NCBI GenBank assembly: GCA_943735955.1
Contig: OX030959.1
Location: forward strand, 2,897,772 to 2,961,771
DNA from: Piscicola geometra
Lineage: Eukaryota > Annelida > Clitellata > Hirudinida > Piscicolidae
DNA length: 64,000 nucleotides
Direction of reading: 5' to 3'
Of this stretch, positions 53,597-64,000 are shown piece after piece. How positions within the stretch are numbered: position 1 is the first letter of the stretch; the number at the start of each line of letters is the position of its first letter. The notes below the pieces were generated by a model. That model saw nothing but the letters and a program-made list of their open reading frames with translations, had not been told where the DNA came from and did no database searches. The position numbers and the translations under genes are program-made.

Positions 53597-56500
53597 TGGT
53601 GGTGGTTGTTTTTGTAGAAGCTGTTTTTTAGGTCATGGATTTTTGGTGGTTGTTAGGGTAGCTGCTGTTTGACGGTGGATGTTGTGGCTGTTTTTGTTTT
53701 GTAGTGGTTTTTCTTGATTATGATTTTTTTGCTTTTTATGATTACTGTCTTTTTCTTGTGTTTTTGTCGCTGGTTTTTTTGTGGTTTTCAGGGTGGTAGT
53801 TGTGGTAAGTGGAGAACTCGAAATGGTGTGCTTAAGATGTTTAATCAGTGCCTAGGTAAACTGTGGTGATGGGAAGATAGAAAGCTATTATTGAAATCAT
53901 TTTCAGATTTTTTTAAATCTTGATTTTTCAAGTTTTTATATATTTGTTTTTTTTTACTTTTTCAAAGTTTATTGAATGGTTACTGTCCGCTTTCTAAAAA
54001 CTAATAAAATGTAGGCTGTGCTCAGCTTATTCGATTAGAAACGCCAAAGCAATTTTATAAACTATATTATATCATCTTATCAAGAACAAAGGAAACAAAT
54101 TAATGTTTCTTTTGTTCTATACTTTTGTTCAAAAATATCACCTTATCGTGAAATCTTTGAAAACTTCCTATTTTAACTGAGTGAAATGTATTTGATTTGG
54201 AAGTTTTACCCTGAAGTTACTATATATCTTTTTTGAAGGCGAATAATAAATATTATGAAATTAACAATATTTTAACATGATCTTTCTTAATAGAATATTT
54301 TTTTGTAAGCTCCTTGCCGGCCATTATAAGCATCATAATTATTTATCTCAAAGGAAGGTTCTGCTGGAGTGGTCAAGTGCTCAGCTGGAGGTCTAAATGA
54401 CAAAACTGCAGAGTGTATCTATATAAATCAGATCTTCAACGGCTAACATGAAATCTTTTGAATAAAGTGCTAGCGATACTGCTTTTGAATCAACGGCGAA
54501 CCATTGAAGTTGACAACTGAAACGGGTGGTCGTGGTTTGTGCTTGTACGTGCCTTGAAGAGTTGGTAGGAATAGATAAGCATGCGTTAGGGATGTGAGGC
54601 AATGAAATTTAGCTGTAGAGGTGAGAAAAACGACACTTGTAGTACAATATGAAAAACAACAAAAATAGCAATGACGATGAAATCAACAAGAACACTACAA
54701 CAATAGAATTAAATGCAATAGTGAGACAGCAACAGCAAGCATTGTCCTTTGTTCCTTATCTAAGACTCCCTTCCCACTTCTCTTTTTTCTTTTTTTCTTT
54801 TTTCTTCTTTCCCTCCCCCCTCCCTATTTTCTCATTTTCTTTTATCCTCTTCATTTTATTTTTTCCATTTTTTAAACAAATAAATGTTTTTTCTCATTAC
54901 TTTTGTCTTCTTTTCTTGCCATTTGATCTTTCCTTCTCATGTAATTAAGTTTTCGCTTAAAGTTTAAGCCTAAACTTTTTTTCATGAAAAAATTTAAAAC
55001 TTTATGAGATAATTTTATAATTACCTAATCAATGTTAGTTTATTATTACTGTTTTTTGAACATGCTTTCATGATTGAGACATTTTTCTAAATTTTCTCCA
55101 AAATTAATCTCCTTACTTTTTTCCAATTCTATCAAGTTAGAGTAGAATTTCTAAGACGAATAATCATTCAACTTCTTGTATTTCTGAAAGCTCTTAACAA
55201 AATTAAAATCGTCGCAAAATCCTTCACAGTTCCTCGCAGGGTTTTCAGTTCTTTGGCAGACTTACAATATACATTATAATGCTTAACTTGTCTGCCATTT
55301 ATAATCCTCGTTACTAAAAAAACTATATGTTTTTTTATATAATTTAATTTAAAATTAACATTAATTTATAAGATTTATAAGTTGTAAATATACGCAGTTG
55401 TAGTTGTAATAAGAAGGTGGGTGAAACTGGCTCGCAAAACAAGCCACTAGAAAAAAATGAGAAGACATAGCGACTAAAACGATGAATGGAACATTTCGAG
55501 TGAGTTGAAGACCGAAATGAAAGGTTGTTAATACGTGCCACAGTCACCTAATGAATGTCGAAACCAGCTCAGTACTCTACTAATAAAATCTCACTTTTGC
55601 CATCCTAGGTTTTTATCCATTCCATATTTTCTCTTTAAACTTGAACGGTGGTTGTGCAATGGTTAAGACGCCGGGTCGTTGCTCTGAAACTCATGAGTTC
55701 GATTCCTGCCATCGCCTAATAACTAGAACATAAACTTCTATATAGAAAGGGTGTTGTATTTGAAGATGAAAAAGATGAAAAAGAAGAAATATTATGAGAT
55801 CTTAAATATAGTTTGGGACATTTGTGCTTCATTTGGGTTAACACATCTTCTCTACAGAAGTTTTTTAAAGTATATGGAAGTTGTCCTTAGAGTTTAGATT
55901 TTTAAATATTAAATCTTGAGAATTTTTCTTAATCATCTTCTTTCAAGATTTTTACATTTTTATGTCAGTTGAACATGCACCGATTCTTAAAAGATTATTT
56001 GAAGTATCACACTGAAAACATTTTAAATTCAACCAATGATAAACCTTCCCAAACGCAGCAAAAGAAGAACTAATGCTTTCAAAATCCCATGAAAAAACAC
56101 ATGCCAACACGTTTATTTGCTCTGGCTATGTACCCAATTAAGTCTTCCATCAAACTCTCAGAAATAATCAGCATTTAAGCGAATCTAATATTGAAAAAGA
56201 CAAAAATTAAAATTCAAACAATATAGCTTTAATAAAGGTTCCTGTTACCAATCCATGTGACCTGATGTTAATTGTTAGTATTGAATGTTACACAATCGAA
56301 TCTATTCGTTAGGAGTTATCAGTGACCGAAAGAATTCAAGCAAAAGGCTTAAGGTTTTAGCCGGTATGTGACTAGTGAAGTAACAAGCACCATGTCATTG
56401 CATTGGAGCTTGATTAAGCGAGCAGGAATTGACTCGAGGCTATTGTATCCTCTACCATTCAATCAGCACTCACGTTGGTTGACATGTGTGTTCCTGCAGC

Positions 56501-58410
56501 AGAGTGTGAGTCTTTTAATTTGTTCTTGCCTATTTAGGAGAAGACTGAAAATTAAAAATGGTAAGATTGCAAATGTGTGGATGGTTTTGTGAATAATCAA
56601 TAGTTTTGTGAGTTTGTTCCATTTGTTAGGAGTGTCTTAGTGGTGGATGTGTTAGTTGCATATCTTTGTATAGTTAAATATGTGTCAATTCATTCAGAAG
56701 TCAAACAATGAGTTGTATGTTTATGTGTATTTATATTATGAACGGAGATTTAATTTGTTTACAGCGAGTGTTTATGTGTAGGTCGTTGTGAAATGTTTAT
56801 TGCATCTGAGGGTTAGTATCGTTAGTACATACTAATCCATTAGGAGACGTCTTAGTGTTTTCATGTCTGTCTTATCTGTATGTATGTGTACATTTGTATG
56901 TATGAGAATATGTTTGCATGTATGTGTACATTTGTATGTATGGTATATGTTTGCATTTATGTGTACATTTTTATGTGTGAATATATGTGAGCATTTCCGG
57001 GAGCATTTTTCTGTCTATGCATCTCTCCATATATCTCTTGTTAACATCTGTGAATGAATCTGCTCATGAATTTTCCCAAAATCAAGTTCAAGTTCTGTAT
57101 GTCAATTGGATGAATATGAATTCGAAATAAACAAAGATTTTATTTTATTTAAATCTTTTATAAATGATTTATAATGATTATATTTACGATTAATATACAT
57201 CAGTGCATCACTGTCTATTACTTAAATAAATTAAATCAAATTAAATAAATCTAGACTGAAATTGTTATTTTTCCTGCATACTGAATACAGTTTCTGCATC
57301 ACTTATATTGCCCGTTCCGTGTATTGGCTGCTTCTTGGTGTCTTCAGGGCTTCAGTTTCCAGTTTTACCCCATTACCTGTAACCTCTTTTTGTAAGCTTT
57401 CAGTGTTTGTTAAAAGTTACTGTAGTCTACCTAGTTGTCAAATTGATTAGAAACACAATACTTTGCCCAGTCATACAAAATAAATCTGCAGATTTCCTGT
57501 AATTTTGGCATTGTGAAGGCACGTTTTAGTGAGATTGGTCTGTTGTTTTTTTGGAGAAATTTATTTTGTAAAATAACTCGAAAATGATTTGAGAATTTAC
57601 AAGTAGCTGAATATAAAGCGGACTTTCTAAAATTAACCAAAAAAATAAAACAAAATATTTTTTTATAAAATAATTCATTAAAATAAAAAGAAACATAATT
57701 CGAATAATTTATTTTACAAAACTTTATTTATTTATCTCGAAAAAAGTTAACAAGTCTAAAACGAATATGCTCAAAAGACATTTTAGCTGGAATGTATTCA
57801 TGTTTTGTTGGTCATTGTTGGGAGGTAATGAAGCATTGAGTCAGAAAAGAATGAATAGGAAAAAATAGAAAAAAGATGAAGTCGGATCTATGACTTCTAA
57901 TCTAAAATTATTTTTGAAAAAGAATAGTGAAAAAATGTGACTTGGTCGAGATTGTTGAATTTAATAATTTTATATTTCTCAAGACCCTTATCTGGCCAGC
58001 GATAAGAAAGACGATTTATGGAGCGATTAAAATTATCATTTCTTGGAGATTTACATGATGCACGTAGTTTTTTTGGCATTTCCTGAAGTTAGATGTCATA
58101 TATTGAAATAAAATATTGTCAAAATTCGTAAAATACACAAATACATAAACACAAAATTGCCAACAAAATTAAACAATAAAACTCTATTGCATATGCAAGC
58201 ATGCATAAATGTATATATCCACACTGGCATCTGCTATACAATACATAATATATGCCAGTGGAGACTATTTAAACGATGAGAAGAAAGAAGAAAAGACTTC
58301 TGCGTCAGTTTTTCTCTTCTGTTTGGTGTCTCTTGTAGCCTTGACCAAACAAGTATTGTGTCTACAATCGTGTTTTAAAACAGTTCACTAGCCCATCTTC
58401 AAAGCTTCAA
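53597..58410. other. Long intergenic stretch, no gene seen
   Basis: AT-rich spacer with T-rich tracts, a GTT-rich stretch at 53600-53800 and a roughly 38-bp imperfect tandem repeat (TGTATGTATGTGTACATTTG) at about 56870-56990. One SINE is annotated separately. The last part must contain the TRIM9/67 promoter; nothing diagnostic stands out. Confidence 0.6.
55640..55765 (+). mobile_element. tRNA-derived SINE
   Basis: GGTTGTGCAATGGTTAAGAC (A box) and ATGAGTTCGATTCCTGCC (B box GTTCGATTCC) have tRNA spacing. A short body and an A-rich GATGAAAAAGATG tail follow. Confidence 0.75.
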
Positions 58411-59403
58411 TTGCCACAAGATATCCTCAGCCTTCGTTGGGGAACTCCACGGCTGAATCAAGGAATGGAATTTTCTTCCCGCATGGAAGAAGAGCTTAGA
58501 TGTCCTGCCTGTAGACGATTGGTCGTGAACCCTGTCATCCTCACGGCGTGCACTCACTGCGTGTGCCTCGACTGCGCCTCCCGTCTCCAAATGCCCCTCC
58601 CCATGCCTCTGGTCTCCACTCCCTCCCTTCTCTCCAACAAAAACCTCAACGACTCAGGCATTATCTCCAGCTGTCCCAGTGCTTCCAGAGTCGCTCTCAA
58701 CAACGCACCTAACAGACTGGCTCCCACCAACGTCAGCAGTGTGGCTGCAGTTTCATCGAAGTTGAGTGGCATGGCGATCGCTGACGCCGATGAGACGATG
58801 AGCATTTTGAGCGAGACAGACTCCGGAGTGATGTGCAGCAGGCCCGAGTCATATGTGAGCACCAGTTGTCAGAGTTTCGCTAACCTGAGCGGAGTCTACA
58901 CCCAGCAGAACCACCTCTGTCCCCACCAACCCCTCCAACTGCCCTCAGGCGCCCAAGCCCAGGTGGCCATCACTTGTCCCCTCTGCTCCAAAATCACTTA
59001 CTCGGATGACAAGGGCTCTCACTCGCTGCCCAAGGCAAGGACTTTGGCTGCCATCACCAGCAAGTACAGAGACACCAAGAAGTTGAACGTTGAGTGCCAG
59101 TTGTGTCAGGAGTCCCAGAAAAGGACCGCCAGCAAGATGTGTGAGCCTTGTGAAGTGTTCATGTGCGAAGAATGCCACACCAACTACCACAGCTCCGAGA
59201 AGCATGAAACATTGGAGGTGGACCAAGCTGTGATGAAACTCCAAGCCACCCCCTTGCACTGTCACCACCACCCTGAGCACCAAGCCTCCATGTTCTGCAG
59301 CCAGTGCAGGTGCAGTGTCTGTGAGGTGTGCACCTCACAGCAAGCAACCACACACCAGGGACACCGTCTACAGCCCCTCGCCGTAGCCAGCAAATCTCAC
59401 AAG
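58411..59403 (+). CDS. TRIM9: TRIM9/TRIM67-type E3 ubiquitin ligase, first coding exon
   Basis: TRIM9/67 (MADD-2 in nematodes) is a neuronal E3 ligase acting in netrin-dependent axon guidance. The likely start is 58465 or 58483, since family proteins begin close to MEEELRCPAC; 58411 is the longest frame. The RING is split as in TRIM9: CPACRRLVVNPVIL and CTHCVCLDCASRL, then a Ser-rich insertion of about 130 residues, then CPLCSKITYSDDKG. B-box 1 is CQLCQESQK...CEPCEVFMCEEC and B-box 2 is CHHHPEHQASMFCSQCRC...CEVCTSQQATTHQGH. The exon ends at AAG before GTACCC, right after B-box 2. The coiled coil, COS, FN3 and SPRY parts are not in the window, so a first intron longer than 4.5 kb is implied. 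TRIM9 versus TRIM67 cannot be separated because invertebrates usually have one gene. Confidence 0.8.
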
Positions 59404-62400
59404 GTACCCCATTGACTATGTTTTTGTGTGTGTTTTTATATGTGTGTGTGCTATCATGTGTGTTCAATTGTTATAACGTGCTTGTAGCTTTTATGTGTTG
59501 TGTGCTGAATGTGCCGCCCATTGTGAGTTTAATTGACGTTTATTTAAGGCTTTTACTTAATGCCAGATAGTAGTTTTTTGTGTGTCAAAACCGAAATGGT
59601 ATTCAACAAAACAAATGCTTCATGAATAATTTATATAATAAATAGGTTATCGCTGTAAACTTCGATCTATACGCATAATGTTTCGATATGTGATAACAAG
59701 AATATATTGGCATTATTTTAATATTTAAAATATATAATACATTTTTGAAATTATTATATTTTTCAAAAAAAATAAATCTATACTTCAAAATGTTAAACAT
59801 TTCTGAAGAAATGCAAAGCCAGACTAATAATCTTCGTTAGGAAGATGAATGCAAGATTGGAAGCGTAAGGCCCTCATTGCCTGTCTCAGATAAATAATGT
59901 TCGTATGTAAGTCATCTTTTATCCACAACATTTCTTTGCCGCTTGTCTTTTCTACATTTACCTGCTTTGTTTGTTTCTTGTTGCTTGCTTTTTTGTAATT
60001 AAAACACAGGGGTTCAGACAAGTTGGGAAGTGCTTTAAAGCTTATTAAAAAATATTTTTTTATAGGTTACACGTCGAAATGAATAACGGTCTGTTTAAAC
60101 TAAGCCTGCTCCGTAATCATTTCTTCATAACTTGATGAGTTTTGCAGGCAGTTTTCAAAGCAGAGGCATCAAGACTGTGTGGCTCTTTTGGCGGCTGTCA
60201 TCACCAGCGTTACAATAGAAATTTTCTTGACGGCTATTGAAGCTCTAACTGAACTCTTCGTTTGAGTGCATGAATCGATGTGTCAAAAATAATTCCTAAA
60301 TTGTTTTAAACAACCCAATTAAATCTTAATATTTTCTTCAAAAGAATTAGTTTGTATTTAACTTAAAACAAATCTGATTGCATTGTACTTGGAGCAGAAA
60401 TAATCTCATAATTGAGCCTTATTTGAGAAGCGATTCTAGAAAATAGGCAAACGGAAGAACAAGCCAATCGGTTATGTGTGGATGGGTATAATGAATATCT
60501 GCCCTAAGCTCTAAAGCTCTTAATGACAGGCCTCTAGCAAGGCTCCATCGACTCTCAGGTCACCAATGAGTGGCTTGTGAGGAATTACTGTGATTTAGTT
60601 CTGAGCAATTTGGGGCTCTTTTTGTGTGGATGAAATTGCGATTTTTAAAACAACTTTTTGTATTTTATTGTTTCAAATGAGAAAGACAATTATGTTTTCA
60701 TTGAGTGTAGAGTGGAAGGTGTTGTGAACGTGCCGATGCGGGATAGTGGAGGGGTCACTGGGAGTTCAAAGAGGCTATAGACTTCTTTGTTGTGTGTTCG
60801 AGATACCTTTGAAGTCAGATAGTAGTTAGAAGTGTGTTCTGTGTGTGTGTTTGTGTGTGTGTATGTGTATGTGTTTGTGTGTATGTGTTTGTGTGTATGT
60901 GTTTGTGTGTATGTGTTTGTGTGTATGTGTTTGTGTGTATGTGTTTGTGTGTATGTGTTTGTGTGTATGTGTTTGTGTGAATGTGTTTGTGTGTATGTGT
61001 TTGTGTGTATGTGTTTGTGTGTATGTGTTTGTGTATGTGTTTGTGTGTGTGTATGTGTTTGTGTGTGTATACGTGTGTGTTTTCTGTGTGTGTCTGTTTT
61101 TATGAGCGAGCTCGTAACATTTTCACATATTTATAATTGTTGAGGCTTGAGTGCATAGTTGTTAAAATCACTCATTAGCAGTAAATAATGCGATCAAAAA
61201 GTAAAGGAAACACACTGTAGCTTCCGAGCTGTCATGCTTCCAGACTCACTTAATGACCTCGAGGGAGGCAGGCGTAAGACACTTGTCGTGGTGGGTGTCT
61301 CAGGACCTGCTTGGTGGTGGTCTCCAGACAGGAATGAATGTAATTATTATGCCTGTGTGTTTCCGCCTTTTGATGAAGCCTTTTGCGATTTTTATGGTAG
61401 CTTGGATGGTCGGGTTGTGTGATTGGTTGTTGGAATGTTGGAATTAAGTTTAAAATGTTTTCTTCAGAATCTTCCATTCAGAATCTCCTTTAACTATTCC
61501 ATTCAATAACTCACATGGAAAGAAAATTATTCAAGTTACTATTAAAAAACTTCCATTTTACTAACTTCACCTTAAATTACACACAAAATGTACATAAACG
61601 TCACATAGGCCTCTGACATGGCAGACTGGCGCAGACACACGCTCTAATTATTATGCAATAAAGTCAAGCGACTTTGGATACGATTATACAAACGCCTACA
61701 CCGTCGTATACAACTTATCTGCATATATTCTTATAAACAACTGTTAGAAATCATTCAAATTAGTTACCTAACATGATGGCGTTTGTTGTTGTTTTTCAAT
61801 TTTTCGAAATCATCATTATCATTATCATCATCCCCACCACCATCATAATCACTATCACTATCATCAGCATCATCATCATGATTACCACTACCACAACCAC
61901 ATCCTCATTATCGCATCATCTTTATCTTCTTCGTCTCCCAAAGCGTCCACTGATTCACTTTTAATTGCCCAACTACACCCCTATCGTCTCAGTTGGCCAC
62001 TTCAAAAGAGACTGCTATTGATGCCTAATGATAAGGATGGTGGTGTTGATAGTGATGTTGATAATGATAACGATGATGTTTGTGAGGATGATAAGGATGA
62101 TAGTGATCATGATGATTAAAAGAATAATTTTGATGATAAGAATGGTTATAATGAGAATATATTTTATTCATCTATGATAAAAATTGAGATAAGGAAATCT
62201 GAGAATTCTGTTTCTTCGTTTCATGTTTAAGAAGTGGAAGAAGCCGTAGTGAGTTAATTGAGGTCGCCAAGCAATGCTGTTAGTGGGCAGTGTCATGTAC
62301 TGAAGGTCTTCTCGAGAGTTGCCCATGTGTTCATCCAACCCTCTTCTTCCTCCCTCCCTCTTCCTTCTTTCCTTTATTTTTTTTTCTACTTTCTCCTTAT

Positions 62401-64000
62401 CTCTTTCTTGTATGTCTGAATGTTCCTGTGTTTTAATCTGTAGTTGTATTTGTTTGTATGGTCTTATTTGCATGCTTGATGTTGACGTGTGTGTGTGTTT
62501 GTGTCTGTATTGTTTCCGTGTCAGGTGGGAGGAAACTGTAACCGCTGTATGTCACGATGATGATGATGATGATGATGATGATGAAAAGAAGATGATGATG
62601 ATAAAAAGAGGATGATGATGGTGTTTGTGTTGGTGGTGATGATGATTATAACGCAAGTACAATACAATATAATTACGACGAATATTATAAACGTGAAGTA
62701 AACCTGAATAAGTTTCAAGAACAATTAAATGTAATGAAAATGAGAGGTATAGATCTCAAAAATTCTAAATTGATTTGTAACAAAAGATAATATAAATACG
62801 AAATCAGGAAATAATAGTATCGAATCGCCGATCAACGAAAGGCATGAAACATTGCAAAAGTTACAAACAGAACACCAGTTCAATTCGTGTCACTTACCTA
62901 GTCATTATTTCATCCATTCGATGTGTGTCTGTGGTTATGTCTTTGTTTCTCTTGGTGGGTTTTTGTTTCTCTTGGTGCGTCTTTGTTTCTGTTTATGTGT
63001 TTTTATATATCCTTAAAAAAATAGCAATGAATCAGAACAATATCCTCAAACAACACCTATTTCTACAACTGACTTAATTTTTGATTTAGCGTTTCACATT
63101 TAGGCCAGCTTAAACTGCGATGAGAGACGATTTATTCAGAATTCATAATCATTTTAACCGGGTTAAGGAAAATTAGATTTACGTGTATGTGTGTGTTTGT
63201 ACTTTATGTGTGTATAATTCAAAAGGACAAGAATTTATTGAAAGCCTTGTAACTTTTACGCATGAATAATCGAAACAAATTGGGAAAGATTTAGAAAATA
63301 AAATGATTTATATATTAAATATTAAAAATGGTTTTGAAAATTTGCGGTAAAATGAGCAAACAAGAAGGACTTAATGAAGAAGATGACTGGAGGATGCAGT
63401 TGCAGGATTTAAAAGATTGAGTGAATGAATGCAAAATATATTTCAAAGCCTGAATGAGATAAATGAAAACAATATTTTAAAAATGAATATGATAAAAAGA
63501 TGAGTATTTAAAAAAAGAAAAAAATAAATGAAGAAAAATATCTTTTTAAATGAGGCAATTAACCCAAATTTTGGTTAAAAAAATAAATAGAAAATTTATT
63601 TTAATTGAGAAAAAAAATAAATGTTGAAAATATAAAGAAAAATGTTTCATAAAAATAAAGAATAGTAAATTGAAAAATACAAAAGTGAAAAAAATACAAG
63701 AAAATGGTAATTGAGGCTCGGAAAAAATAGAACATGGAAGCTGGAAGATGGATTCGATCATTCCTGAAACGTATAAAAGTGGATGCGTGTTGAAACAGGA
63801 ACTGTGAAGTGCTCTACAGCACTCAGCGTCTGCAACCACTCCACGCACCTCTCAAGTTTCCGCACTTTCACACCACCATCATTCTTTTATTATCAACATC
63901 ATCATCTTCATTTTATTATCAACATCATCATCTTCATTTTCTTCTTTTCACTCATCATCATTTTCTTTAAAAAATATTTAATTCATCATCGTAGTGATCT
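59404..64000 (+). other. Presumed first intron of the TRIM9/67 gene
   Basis: No exon with TRIM coiled-coil, FN3 or SPRY similarity seen. Contents: (TGTGTTTGTGTGTA)n at about 60838-61090, CAT/ATC microsatellites at about 61813-61890, GAT runs at about 62036-62130 and 62555-62640, and a very A-rich stretch at about 63240-63700. Two minus-strand frames near 62168-62473 and 63780-63860 look slightly protein-like but are unsupported. Confidence 0.5.

Noticed and set aside
60832..61143. Cys/Val repeat frames
   Set aside because: TG-rich microsatellite.
62168..62473. 101-codon minus-strand frame with a non-repetitive segment (MGNSREDLQYMTLPTNSIAW)
   Set aside because: Looks mildly protein-like, but no family recognised, no clear splice sites, and it lies in the presumed TRIM9/67 intron. 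Would need transcript data.
63780..63860. Possible minus-strand coiled-coil exon (VRKLERCVEWLQTLSAVEHF)
   Set aside because: Too short to support, with no neighbouring exon in the window.

Overview
The window is nuclear DNA of an intron-rich invertebrate animal. The genes have short introns with GT-AG borders and split domains. They are orthologues of bilaterian proteins (CCDC13, NDUFA8, tepsin, BCL9/Legless, RABL3, TRIM9/67). The background is AT-rich and full of CA, CAT and TG microsatellites, tRNA-derived SINEs and DNA-transposon relics. A lophotrochozoan such as a leech or other annelid fits best, but that is inference. Protein family names rest on motif recognition from memory; no database search was possible.

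Layout. 0.8-0.9 kb: tRNA-Ile (AAU). 1.0-10.5 kb, minus: a 16-exon CCDC13 orthologue (centrosome/cilium coiled coil) with a glycine-rich tail and introns filled by minisatellites and a MITE. 10.8-11.7 kb, plus: NDUFA8 (mitochondrial complex I), divergent from CCDC13. 12.2-12.9 kb: hAT-like MITE. 13.4-25.6 kb: a head-to-head inverted duplication of a secreted trypsin-fold gene. Both copies lack the catalytic histidine, and one carries nested hAT elements. 27.2-29.5 kb, plus: a GT77-type Golgi glycosyltransferase. 30.2-34.7 kb, minus: tepsin (ENTH protein, AP-4 accessory). 35.5-41.4 kb, plus: a BCL9/Legless-like Wnt co-activator. 42.6-47.4 kb, plus: RABL3, whose large intron holds a piggyBac and a hAT relic. 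47.7-49.9 kb, plus: an LRR-Ig single-pass membrane protein. 50.0 kb: interstitial TTAGGG array. 52.3-53.6 kb, plus: an aerolysin-fold beta-pore-forming-type protein. 58.4-59.4 kb, plus: first exon of a TRIM9/TRIM67 E3 ligase whose remaining exons lie beyond the window.

The genes are unrelated housekeeping and signalling functions and do not form one pathway. The most unusual features are the inverted pair of histidine-less proteases with a conserved core promoter, the aerolysin-fold gene, the BCL9-like gene with recognisable HD1 and HD2, and a recurring pattern. In that pattern CA, CAT or C-rich tandem repeats sit directly upstream of 3' splice sites, always with the C-containing strand as the sense strand. 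Most long open frames over low-complexity DNA are read-through of repeats and are not annotated as genes.
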